Assembly (NCBI GenBank): GCA_002898675.1
Contig: BEHW01000012.1
Span: 1-32,219, forward strand
Origin: a bacterium HR20
GTDB taxonomy: Bacteria; Bacteroidota; Ignavibacteria; Kapaibacteriales; NICIL-2
DNA: 32,219 nucleotides
Direction of reading: 5' to 3'
This document shows positions 25,601 to 32,219 of this stretch, piece by piece. How positions within the stretch are numbered: the first letter of the stretch is position 1; each line of letters opens with the position of its first letter. Both the position numbers and the translations under genes were made by a program. The notes beneath the pieces are model-generated. The model did not search any database. It was not told the origin of the DNA and was given only the letters and a program-made list of their open reading frames with translations.

Positions 25601-25879
25601 GGTTCGTCGGTGCTTTGCTGGAAGGCACGCATAGGTAGCAATCCCGAATTGCCGAAGGTCGTGCACCCATCGCTCGGTATCCTCGGCAGCAGTGAGCACA
25701 ATAATTTGCCGGTCGAGCGTTGGGTAGAAGGCAGCAACGATAAAGCTCCCCAACGAGCCGTGAACAGTTTTGAGTCCGATGTCTTCGTTCGTTCCGAGTC
25801 GCGTTTCGAGCTGACGGTACCACGGCGCCGAGCGTAACCGCTCGGTAACCAGCTCGAAGGGATCGGTGCGTTTGTGCAT
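22595..25879 (-). CDS. mfd: Transcription-repair coupling factor Mfd
   Basis: A 1094-residue SF2 translocase that removes RNA polymerase stalled at DNA damage and recruits UvrA. I chose the ATG at 25879 (MHKRTDPF) over 25957 because a -7 element lies 24 bases upstream of 25879 and because the extra 26 residues look unconserved. Parts in order: UvrB-like N-terminal module (about 1-330), RNA-polymerase-interaction region with GDYLVHIDKGICQFDGLE (about 400-420), and translocase domains with GDVGFGKTEVA (Walker A, about 548), DEEQRFGV (about 650) and QLRGRVGRSNRQAYCY. A C-terminal D7 domain ends the protein. It overlaps the sigma-54 activator by 17 bases tail to tail and is divergent from mutS2. 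Confidence 0.96.
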   Translation of the reverse strand: MHKRTDPFELVTERLRSAPWYRQLETRLGTNEDIGLKTVHGSLGSFIVAAFYPTLDRQIIVLTAAEDTERWVHDLRQFGIATYACLPAKHRRTADEHTELAGALEALSAYWQERATVLVLSPETWQLHLPPPEWFESNAITLRPGDELPFEEFRQYLVLGGYHPCDYVVAPGEVSVRGGIVDFYPLGWQLPIRLEFFGDRIESIRQFDPLSQRSIHRIEEAFVFVAYPRDESLMTSTVEQFFEPNALVVVEHPDDIASRFSALGLAPSFERCTRLLLNPLGSAEITVQSTPQPACRSAVGHLYDLLLELEQADSLVLLCADSAIHLERLQALLRTLAEQRPPDEQLRLERIVWSTRSPDAGFLLPRQGIAVITEHEIFERRRARTTDQQRPKLTLRELQQLRRGDYLVHIDKGICQFDGLETIEISGHKQECVRLLFAEGDVVYLHLNYINKLERYSAADGTPPALSKLGTREWERKKARVKSKLKDIARDLIKLYAQRKASPGFAFPPDTVWQAELEASFLYEDTPDQARATQEVKRDMESPTPMDRLICGDVGFGKTEVAIRAAFKAVQAGKQVAVLVPTTILARQHFQTFSERLARYPVRVEMISRLRSGSEVATILRDLAEGKIDIIIGTHRLLSDDVRFRDLGLLIIDEEQRFGVAAKEKLRQLRVSVDTLTLTATPIPRTLNFSLMGARDLSIIETPPRNRLPVETEVIEWDDDLLRYAITRELERGGQVFVVSDSIEGIPAVQQQLLGLIPTLRIGIAHGRLAPAVLESVIERFLERKYDVLLATKIVENGLDMPNVNTIIIVNAERYGLAELYQLRGRVGRSNRQAYCYLVVQSLRKLNRQALERLRAIEELTELGSGFQLALRDLEIRGAGNIFGAEQSGYISDLGFETYHRILDEAVQELRTEEFAELFPTEQRTYTNDSITIELPSDALLPSDFVPSDVERFEWYKRLYRCTSPAELSAIEEELRDRYGPLPVEAEQLLFGVRLRLLGSKLGAERIRIERSLMSIELPRTAPPWYYEQIFPAIVAAAAEVTGAHFRQVGSTAILDVPLATEQDAIAVLDQLVAAVAALRQPQASPTTPARTSR

Positions 25880-25901
25880 CCAACCAAGTGCGAACGTGGG
25901 G

Positions 25902-25911
25902 TGCAAAAATA
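25902..25911 (-). promoter_or_regulatory. Candidate -7 element for mfd
   Basis: Read on the minus strand, TATTTTTGCA is identical to the element before purL and fits TAnnTTTG exactly. It lies 24 bases before the chosen mfd start. No clear -33 element is visible upstream. Confidence 0.45.
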
Positions 25912-25943
25912 GCAGCGCCCCTCGGTCGTGCTTTATCCGGCAA

Positions 25944-25957
25944 GTGCGATATTGCAC
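25944..25957. promoter_or_regulatory. Imperfect palindrome between mfd and mutS2
   Basis: GTGCGATATTGCAC is palindromic at 12 of 14 positions and lies in the 105-base divergent gap between mfd and mutS2, 28 bases before the mutS2 start. It could be an operator or part of a promoter. Chance is not excluded. Confidence 0.25.
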
Positions 25958-25984
25958 ACCGAACCGAACATCTTACCAAAGCCG

Positions 25985-28333
25985 ATGGCGACTTCTCCAG
26001 GCACTCCGGAACTCCGTGCACAGCTTGGCGAGCAATCACTCCAGGAGCTGGAGCTCAGCAAAGTGCTCGAACTTGTGGTGCCGTTTACCGTCACCGACCG
26101 CGCAGCCGATGCACTCCGCCGCTTACGGCCGCTCGACGATGCACAGGAGCTGGAAGCAGTGCACAGCGCGATTGATGAAATTCTGGCGCTCCGCAGCCGT
26201 GGCGAGGACTTGCCGATCGAGCGAACCGATGACCCCGAACATTTGCTCAATCGGGCGGAGATCGCAGGCGCGTATCTATCGGCAAATGAGCTTCTCTCGG
26301 TGCTCGAACTGCTTGGGGCAAGTCGCCGATTGGCGCATTTTATTCGGGAGCGCCAAGAGTTGTTGCCCCACGTTGCTGCGTTCGGAGCTGAGCTTGCTGA
26401 CCTCCGCTTGCTGGAGCGCCACATCCGCGATGCCATTGATCCAACCGGCAGCGTACGTGATGATGCATCAAGCGAGCTTCGTTCCATCCGTGCAAGTATC
26501 GCGGACGTCAGTGCGCGTCTGCGCTCTAAACTCCGCCGCATCGTCCAGCGGCTCGGCGATGAAGAGCTGCTCCAGGACGAGTTCTACACCCAGCGCGATG
26601 GACGGCTTGTTGTGCCGCTCAAGGTTGAATACAAGCGCGCGCTGCCGGGCATTATCCACGGCATTTCTCAAACTGGCGCGACTGTCTTCTTCGAGCCGAG
26701 CGAAGTCTTCGAACTCAACAACGAGCTTGCCGAGCTGCGGAGCGCCGAAGAGCGTGAGATCATCCGCATCCTCCAATCGCTTACAGCGGAGGTCGGCTCC
26801 CATGCGCCGAGCATCCGCGCTGCCGATGCTGCTCTCACAACGCTCGATTCGCTCCGTGCGCGAGCGCTCTTTGCCGAACACTATCGTGGCAGGAAGCCAC
26901 GCATCGAACCGGAGAACATCATCGAGCTGCGCAACGTCTTCCATCCGTTGCTGGTCGCAAGCAAAGGCTTCCAGCGCGTTGTGCCGCTCAGTGTCACGTT
27001 TGATCGCGAGCGCCGAGGGTACTTGGTCAGCGGACCAAATGCTGGCGGAAAGTCCATTGCGATCAAAACGATCGGCGTGAGCACCGCAATGGCACTGGCT
27101 GGCATCTTTCCGCTCGGTGAGATGGTCGTCTCACCGGTGAGGATTTTCGCAGCCATTGGCGACCACCAGAGCATCGAGAGTAACCTTTCGACATTCTCTT
27201 CCCAACTGGTTCGCTTGCGCGAGATTCTGCAGGTGTGCGATGATGCAACGCTTGTCATCGTGGATGAAATTTGCGCCGGGACCGATCCGAGCGAAGGAAG
27301 TGCACTAGCTGCCGCGATTATTGACGGTATCCTTGAGCGCGGGGGATTTATTGTCGCTACAACGCATCAGTTTGTACTCAAAACCTACGCACTATCCCGT
27401 CCACACTTATTGAATGCCTCGATGGAGTTCGATACTGTCCGGCTGGAGCCGACCTATCGCTTTCTTCCTGGAGTGCCGGGGAACTCCTATGCATTCGAGC
27501 TTGCTGCTGCACTTGGTTTGCCGCAGGATGTGCTCGATCGTGCACGCGGCTATCTCGGCGATAGCCATGCACAGATCGAGGAGAGCATTCACCAGCTCCA
27601 GGAGCTTCGGAAAACGATGGAAGAACGTGCTGCCATTGCAGCACGAGAGCAGTTCCACGCAGAGCAGCTACGCCAGCAGTACGAAGACAAGTTCCAGCAG
27701 TTCAAAGCCAAGTACAGCCAACTCCTCGAAGCTGCGCAGCGCGAAGCAGACGAGCTTATCCGTCGGACAAAGGAAGAGCTGCGCCAGATTCGGCAGAACG
27801 CCGAACTTGGTTCGCTCGACGCAGCTCGCGCAGAACTTGCTGCACTCAAAGAGCGCATCGAACGCCAAGTGCCAACACAACGTGCTGAGCAGGCTCCGCA
27901 GCTTGCCGTTGGTGACTATGCCGAACTCATCGCAACTGGTCAGCGAGGCAAAGTCATCGAGGTAACTCCAAAGCACATCACGCTCGAAGTTGGCGCGGTA
28001 CGGCTCAACGTCGCACCGGAGAAATTGCGTCGTGCAGAGCAACCTGCGCACCAGCAGTCCAGCCGTCGCAACCGTCCCCTCAAGCTCGATGCGCCGACCC
28101 AGCTCGATGTGCGTGGCATGCGCGTGCAGGAAGCACTCCGCCGCCTCGAGCAAGCACTCAACGATGCGGTCCTCGGCGGCATTGGTCGTTTTACTGTTGT
28201 TCATGGTACTGGCAGCGGGCAGCTCCGCCAGGCAATTCATGAGTACCTCCAGACACATCCGCTTGTGGCGTCGTATCGCGTCGGCCAAGCAGGGCAGAAC
28301 GATTGGGGCACCACGTATATCGAGCTTCGGTAG
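25985..28333 (+). CDS. mutS2: Endonuclease MutS2
   Basis: A 782-residue MutS2, which in other bacteria acts in suppressing recombination and in ribosome rescue, rather than mismatch repair. The start at 25985 (MATSPGTPELR) is where similarity begins. The N-terminal half holds the core and clamp regions. Walker A is GPNAGGKS (about 350-357) and Walker B is VIVDEICAGTDPSEGSALAAAI (about 427). A coiled-coil stretch with many Gln, Arg and Glu residues (about 520-620) is followed by a C-terminal Smr domain with LDVRG (about 706) and HGTGSGQLR. Walker A has Ala and Ser where GPNTGGKT is common. Divergent from mfd, it is followed after 69 bases by an unknown gene. Confidence 0.95.
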   Translation: MATSPGTPELRAQLGEQSLQELELSKVLELVVPFTVTDRAADALRRLRPLDDAQELEAVHSAIDEILALRSRGEDLPIERTDDPEHLLNRAEIAGAYLSANELLSVLELLGASRRLAHFIRERQELLPHVAAFGAELADLRLLERHIRDAIDPTGSVRDDASSELRSIRASIADVSARLRSKLRRIVQRLGDEELLQDEFYTQRDGRLVVPLKVEYKRALPGIIHGISQTGATVFFEPSEVFELNNELAELRSAEEREIIRILQSLTAEVGSHAPSIRAADAALTTLDSLRARALFAEHYRGRKPRIEPENIIELRNVFHPLLVASKGFQRVVPLSVTFDRERRGYLVSGPNAGGKSIAIKTIGVSTAMALAGIFPLGEMVVSPVRIFAAIGDHQSIESNLSTFSSQLVRLREILQVCDDATLVIVDEICAGTDPSEGSALAAAIIDGILERGGFIVATTHQFVLKTYALSRPHLLNASMEFDTVRLEPTYRFLPGVPGNSYAFELAAALGLPQDVLDRARGYLGDSHAQIEESIHQLQELRKTMEERAAIAAREQFHAEQLRQQYEDKFQQFKAKYSQLLEAAQREADELIRRTKEELRQIRQNAELGSLDAARAELAALKERIERQVPTQRAEQAPQLAVGDYAELIATGQRGKVIEVTPKHITLEVGAVRLNVAPEKLRRAEQPAHQQSSRRNRPLKLDAPTQLDVRGMRVQEALRRLEQALNDAVLGGIGRFTVVHGTGSGQLRQAIHEYLQTHPLVASYRVGQAGQNDWGTTYIELR

Positions 28334-28402
28334 CAGTAGCGCGAACCGTTTTTGTAAGTTGCATTATCCGACGGTTGCACGACCACTTCACGCGCGCGGG
28401 GT

Positions 28403-30352
28403 ATGTTCGAAGCAGAAATTGAAAGCACAAAACTTCGCCTTGCCGAGATGCTCCTGCCTCCGAGCAAGGGAGGCGTGCATCTGGTGCAGGTGCTCGATCA
28501 TCCTTCGCTCGATCGAGCGTTCAAGGAATTTTTCCGCGCAGAGGTGGAGTGGCAGCTCTACCAAGATCGTATCCAACGCCAATCGAATCTGCCAATTGAA
28601 CCAAACGACTTGGTTTTCCGGAACGTGTGGGGACAAGTCGAGGATTACGTTCGCCAACACGCTCGGTTCGACCGGCGGCAAGCGCTGGCGCTCATTGATA
28701 CGGCAGTCAAAAGTATCCTCAACTACCGTATTCGCCCACGAGTGACGCTCAAGTGGTTTGTCTATCGGGGCGAGCCGACAAAGCCGGTCTGCGAGATCTT
28801 CCTTCGCCTGCAGTACTTTGCAGACTATCCGTACTTTCGGCAGGGGTTCGAGCAATGGATGGAGGAGCGCTCCCTTGCACGGGATAGTACGCAGATCATG
28901 CCCATGTTCGAATTCGAGCGCCTGGTCAAGCAGCTCGATGACGACTACATCCTGGACCTTTCGACGAGCGAATTCCTCGATTTGCTCGATCCGATCTTCA
29001 GCTTTTTCAACGATCCATCCACACCTACTGCGCTCGAAGCAATCCCAATCGAAGCGCTCATCGTGTTCCTCGACGATAAAGACATCCAGGTCATCGCGCA
29101 AAAATTCGAGCGGATGCTCTACCATGACGGCGTGCGTAATGTCACTCGCGAAATGATCCTCCGCGTCGTTGAGCAAGTGCTGCAAGAGCTCGAGCAACAA
29201 GAGTATCAGCCGGAGCGCAAAAGCGAGCACGATGCATCTGCTGCTTCTGCAGAGGCGATAGCGTCCTCTGATGTTCAGCAGTCAGCAGGTATCCCGGCAC
29301 CCGGAGAAGAAACCGCAGCATCCGTAGAGGAACTACTTGCAACCGATAAACAGGAGCACAAGTCCCAGCCAGCAATCGAAGAACCAACAGATGAGACGCA
29401 GCCTGTGCTGAAAAGTAGCCCGCACGTTGAACAAGAAGTTTTTGCGCGTTCATCTGCGGCAGAAGATTCCCCTACTGACTCTGCTCCCCCCTCGGCGGAC
29501 GAATTCCACCGCACAAGCCAGGAGGTTGCACTCGCTGAGAATGCTCCAGGTTCGGAGGAAACACCCACTGTAGAGGAAACCGCATCCTGGGGCAGTACTC
29601 TACCTTCCGAACATGCGCCCGATGCAAGACAGGAACTGCAGGAAGAGAAAATCACCGCAGAAGGAGTAGCCCCGGGGGGTGTGCTCGAGGACAGTGTCGC
29701 CAGTCAAGCTACGATAGCCGAACCACCGCTCGCTGAGCAGCTCGAGGGTGCAGTCTCCGATGAACCCGATGCCAACACACTGGCAGAGTTAGAGTCGTTG
29801 CTGGAAATAGCATCGGATATATCCCCGACATTTCACACCGAGACCCCAGAGCAACGACATGCGCTTGAGCGGGAATTCGATCTTCCAGCCACGCAGGACT
29901 CGGTCAGTCCACCACGTATGGAAACCGAGGAATCGCTGACGAGTACACCATCGGAGCTTCCAATTGAACAAGATCAGGCGGAGACACTGGAAGGAGAAGC
30001 CGTCACAGTACAACCAGCAGTGGCGATGGCATCCTCGCGCGCAGCAGCGACTGATGCAGTCTTGGAGAGTGGCATTCGGCAGGTCCGCGTTCCTGCAAGT
30101 ATGCAGTCCCAGCAGCTGCCACCGCTCAATGAGTTTCTCGGCGAGGATCTACGTCAGCTTGTGCAAACGAAACTGTGCCAGGGCAGTCAGGAGCGCTACG
30201 ATGCGTTGATCGCTCGACTGGAGCAAGCAACCAGTGTACGTACTGCACTCAACGAGCTTGATCGGTTTGTTGCTGAATTCAATCTCGACCCTAAATCGAA
30301 GGCAGCACAAGAACTCCGCGTTGCGCTCGTCAAACGCTACACGTTCAAGTAG
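28403..30352 (+). CDS. Unknown 649-residue protein with a long acidic low-complexity middle
   Basis: I do not recognise this family. The first 270 residues look like a folded, mostly helical domain with aromatic-rich segments (WQLYQDRIQRQ, RPRVTLKWFVYRG, YFADYPYFRQGFEQWMEE) and no signal peptide. About residues 271-565 are rich in Glu, Ser, Ala, Thr and Pro and poor in aromatic residues, so probably disordered. The last 85 residues or so form a second helical domain (FLGEDLRQLVQTKLCQGSQERYDALIARL, RTALNELDRFVAEFNL) ending in KRYTFK. The two folded ends joined by an acidic linker suggest a scaffold or adaptor. It starts 69 bases after mutS2 and is followed by obgE after 64 bases. Confidence 0.75.
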   Translation: MFEAEIESTKLRLAEMLLPPSKGGVHLVQVLDHPSLDRAFKEFFRAEVEWQLYQDRIQRQSNLPIEPNDLVFRNVWGQVEDYVRQHARFDRRQALALIDTAVKSILNYRIRPRVTLKWFVYRGEPTKPVCEIFLRLQYFADYPYFRQGFEQWMEERSLARDSTQIMPMFEFERLVKQLDDDYILDLSTSEFLDLLDPIFSFFNDPSTPTALEAIPIEALIVFLDDKDIQVIAQKFERMLYHDGVRNVTREMILRVVEQVLQELEQQEYQPERKSEHDASAASAEAIASSDVQQSAGIPAPGEETAASVEELLATDKQEHKSQPAIEEPTDETQPVLKSSPHVEQEVFARSSAAEDSPTDSAPPSADEFHRTSQEVALAENAPGSEETPTVEETASWGSTLPSEHAPDARQELQEEKITAEGVAPGGVLEDSVASQATIAEPPLAEQLEGAVSDEPDANTLAELESLLEIASDISPTFHTETPEQRHALEREFDLPATQDSVSPPRMETEESLTSTPSELPIEQDQAETLEGEAVTVQPAVAMASSRAAATDAVLESGIRQVRVPASMQSQQLPPLNEFLGEDLRQLVQTKLCQGSQERYDALIARLEQATSVRTALNELDRFVAEFNLDPKSKAAQELRVALVKRYTFK

Positions 30353-30382
30353 TCGCCCCGCGGCCGACCTATACGGGGCGGC
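30352..30382 (+). terminator. GC-rich hairpin between the unknown gene and obgE
   Basis: CGCCCCG (30354-30360) and CGGGGCG (30374-30380) form a 7-bp GC stem with a 13-base loop, beginning right after the stop codon at 30350-30352. A further G-C pair and a wobble pair extend it by two. No T-run follows, so it may be a pause or a weak terminator ahead of obgE. Confidence 0.35.
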
Positions 30383-30416
30383 GTCATGTGCATCCTGATT
30401 TCGAGAGCATCACCGA

Positions 30417-31475
30417 ATGAATTTCGTTGACCTTGTTCGCATCCACGCGAAAGCTGGCGACGGTGGAAGAGGCTGCATCAGCTTTCACCGCGAAAAGTAC
30501 GTCCCCAAAGGTGGCCCCGATGGTGGTGATGGCGGCCGTGGCGGGGATGTCGTTGCTGTTGTGGACCCCCATCTGAACACGCTCTTGCACTTTCGCTACA
30601 AGCGGCACTTCACGGCAGGCAACGGTGCGCCTGGAAGCTCCAACCGGCGGACTGGAAAGCGCGGCAACGATGCTATCCTTCGCGTGCCGCCGGGAACGAT
30701 CATCCGCGATGCGACCACCGGGGAAGTACTGGCAGAATTGATACAATCCGGCGAGCGTGCGGTGATTCTCCGCGGTGGGAGCGGGGGACGTGGCAATGCA
30801 GCGTTCGCTACACCTACGAACCGTACTCCCCGCTATGCCGAGCCAGGAAAGCCTGGACCTGAATGCTGGCTGGAACTCGAACTAAAGCTGCTTGCTGACG
30901 TCGGGCTGGTGGGATTCCCCAATGTGGGGAAATCTACACTCATCGCAACGATCTCGGCAGCAAAGCCAAAGATTGCTGATTATCCATTCACGACGCTGGT
31001 GCCAAATCTCGGCATGGTTCGGCTCGATGACGAGCGGAGTTTCGTCGTCGCTGATATTCCCGGTCTCATCGAAGGAGCAAGCAGCGGTAAAGGCCTGGGG
31101 ACTGACTTCCTCCGTCACATCGAGCGGACGCGTGTGTTGGTCTTTCTCCTCGACCCAACGATGATGCCTCCTCTGGAGGCGTACGCGATTCTCGAACGCG
31201 AGCTGCTTGCGCACAATCAGCAGCTTGCACAGAAGCGGCGCATTCTCTGCATCAGCAAAGCAGATACACTGAGCCAGGAGCAGAGACAGAGCCTCTCTGC
31301 GCTGGAATTCCCTCAATACGGGCGACCACTGTTAGTGTCAGCAGTGACAAAGGAGAACATCCCAACCTTGCTCGAACTGGTGTGGGCTGCGCTCGAAGCT
31401 GACAGGGAAGAACACACTGCGGGCGAGGCATTGACGCATCGCCCGCAGGTGTCACTTTCGCAGACGCCCCGGTGA
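30417..31475 (+). CDS. obgE: GTPase ObgE/CgtA
   Basis: A 352-residue Obg GTPase that binds the 50S subunit and links ribosome assembly to stress signals. The N-terminal Obg domain is glycine-rich and typical (FVDLVRIHAKAGDGGRGCISFHREKYVPKGG split over residues 3-33, then PDGGDGGRGG). The G domain shows GFPNVGKSTLI (G1, about 163-173), the switch region with YPFTTLVPNLG, DIPGLIEGAS (G3, about 212-221) and a SKAD-type G4 (CISKADTL, about 280). There is only a short C-terminal tail without the OCT domain found in some homologues. The start has no Shine-Dalgarno sequence. It is convergent with hppA, 17 bases apart. Confidence 0.97.
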   Translation: MNFVDLVRIHAKAGDGGRGCISFHREKYVPKGGPDGGDGGRGGDVVAVVDPHLNTLLHFRYKRHFTAGNGAPGSSNRRTGKRGNDAILRVPPGTIIRDATTGEVLAELIQSGERAVILRGGSGGRGNAAFATPTNRTPRYAEPGKPGPECWLELELKLLADVGLVGFPNVGKSTLIATISAAKPKIADYPFTTLVPNLGMVRLDDERSFVVADIPGLIEGASSGKGLGTDFLRHIERTRVLVFLLDPTMMPPLEAYAILERELLAHNQQLAQKRRILCISKADTLSQEQRQSLSALEFPQYGRPLLVSAVTKENIPTLLELVWAALEADREEHTAGEALTHRPQVSLSQTPR

Positions 31476-31489
31476 TCGCTCGAGGGCGT
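31464..31489. terminator. Weak hairpin between convergent obgE and hppA
   Basis: ACGCCC (31464-31469) and GGGCGT (31484-31489) can pair across the obgE stop in the 17-base gap between the convergent stops. One mismatch then two more pairs extend the stem. No T-run is visible on either side, so this is tentative. Confidence 0.25.
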
Positions 31490-31492
31490 GTG

Positions 31493-32219
31493 TTAGCGGA
31501 GGAGAACACCGCCGTACTTGATGAAGAAGGGAACGAACACGAGGCTGATGATCGCCATCAGCTTGATGAGGATGTTCAGCGATGGGCCGGAGGTGTCCTT
31601 GAACGGATCACCGACGGTATCGCCTACGACTGCGGCTTTGTGCGTTTCGGAACCTTTGCCGCCGTAGTTCCCTTTTTCGATGTACTTTTTCGCGTTGTCC
31701 CATGCAGCACCAGCATTGGCCATAGACGTGGCGAGCATCACTCCGCAGATAAGAGCACCGATGAGGACGCCTGCGAGCGTTTGTACGCCGAAGAGATACC
31801 CCACCACAAGTGGAGTGAGAATCACGAGCAATCCTGGAGCGATCATCTGCCGTAGCGATGCTTGGGTGGAAATATCCACGCAGCGGCGGTAGTCAGCACG
31901 TGCTTTTCCTTCGAGCAAGCCGGGGATTTCACGGAATTGGCGTCGTACTTCTGCGATCATGTCGAATGCTGCCTTGCCAACAGCACGCATCGTCAGTGCT
32001 GAGAATGCAAAGGGGAGCGCTCCACCAATCAATAGCCCCGCAAGCACTGGCGGTGTCGTAAGCCCCAACATCTCAGGAGAGATTTTCGCGCGGGTCAGAA
32101 ATGCGGACGTCAGGGCAAGGGACGTCAGTGCTGCCGATCCAATCGCAAAGCCTTTCCCGATTGCCGCAGTTGTGTTTCCTGCTGCATCGAGCGCGTCGGT
32201 CCGGGCGCGGATGTCCTTG
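31493..32219 (-). CDS. hppA: Membrane-bound pyrophosphatase HppA (C-terminal part; start outside window)
   Basis: The last 242 codons of a membrane pyrophosphatase, which couples pyrophosphate hydrolysis to H+ or Na+ export. The frame is open to the right edge, so the N-terminal two thirds lie outside. The visible part begins KDIRARTDALDAAGNTTAAIGKG and includes ALTSLALTSAFL, several hydrophobic membrane segments, NAGAAWDNAKKYIE and GDTVGDPFKDTSGPSLNILIKL, all hallmarks of the family. In the position that sets potassium dependence the sequence is GNTTAA, with Ala where K+-independent pumps have Lys, so I infer a K+-dependent type. Whether the pumped ion is Na+ or H+ cannot be read from this part. 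Confidence 0.95.
   Translation of the reverse strand, partial: KDIRARTDALDAAGNTTAAIGKGFAIGSAALTSLALTSAFLTRAKISPEMLGLTTPPVLAGLLIGGALPFAFSALTMRAVGKAAFDMIAEVRRQFREIPGLLEGKARADYRRCVDISTQASLRQMIAPGLLVILTPLVVGYLFGVQTLAGVLIGALICGVMLATSMANAGAAWDNAKKYIEKGNYGGKGSETHKAAVVGDTVGDPFKDTSGPSLNILIKLMAIISLVFVPFFIKYGGVLLR

Noticed and set aside
25866..27080. A 404-codon plus-strand frame in another frame of mutS2
   Set aside because: Ser/Arg-rich low-complexity product overlapping a firm MutS2 gene.
28344..28376. AACCG and CGGTT arms upstream of the unknown 649-residue gene, and a TAAGTTGCA resembling a -7 element
   Set aside because: Five-base arms 23 bases apart are expected by chance, and the element is one base short of TAnnTTTG.
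1..32219. tRNA, rRNA, CRISPR array, insertion sequence or prophage
   Set aside because: All gaps are short and hold no cloverleaf, no regularly spaced repeat, and no transposase or phage-like reading frame.

Overview
The window is a densely packed stretch of bacterial chromosome with moderately high GC. It carries 22 protein-coding genes, two of them cut by the window edges. I see no tRNA, rRNA, CRISPR array, transposase or prophage gene. Several features point to the Bacteroidota/Chlorobiota (FCB) side of the tree, perhaps an Ignavibacteria- or Kapabacteria-like lineage: a DUF3127 protein, -7 elements of the form TAnnTTTG upstream of several genes, few Shine-Dalgarno sequences, a small-type PurL, a K+-dependent-type membrane pyrophosphatase, and a secreted Asp-box propeller. 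This assignment is inference and no marker gene proves it.

Layout. (1) 2-4674, plus strand: the end of an MltB-like lytic transglycosylase, a secreted LolA/LppX-fold-like protein, and a large secreted Asp-box beta-propeller protein translationally coupled to it. (2) 4738-16249, plus strand: a run of nine genes with almost no spacing. They are purL, alaS, a DUF3127 protein, purD, an NAD-dependent sugar epimerase, pgsA, ftsY, a membrane-anchored unknown protein and a TonB-dependent-receptor-like outer-membrane protein. A TAnnTTTG element and an inverted repeat lie just before purL. A separate TPR protein follows at 16339-16881. (3) 17091-19462, minus strand: a MoxR AAA+ ATPase preceded by an M16-family protein that has lost the zinc-binding HXXEH motif. 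(4) 19566-22611, plus strand: a tight four-gene unit of an SDR oxidoreductase, a J-domain protein, a membrane-anchored rhodanese and a sigma-54 activator with no receiver domain. (5) 22595-25879, minus strand: mfd, which overlaps the activator tail to tail. (6) 25985-31475, plus strand: mutS2, a 649-residue unknown protein with a long acidic low-complexity middle, and obgE. (7) 31493 to the right edge, minus strand: the C-terminal part of hppA.

Most genes are housekeeping: purine synthesis, translation, SRP targeting, phospholipid synthesis, DNA repair and ribosome assembly. I did not find a clear new defence or mobile system. The parts most worth a second look are the SDR/J-domain/rhodanese/sigma-54-activator unit, the 649-residue unknown protein between mutS2 and obgE, the DUF3127 protein with an SSB-like acidic tip, the catalytically incomplete M16 protein beside an orphan MoxR, and the inverted repeat over the purL promoter.
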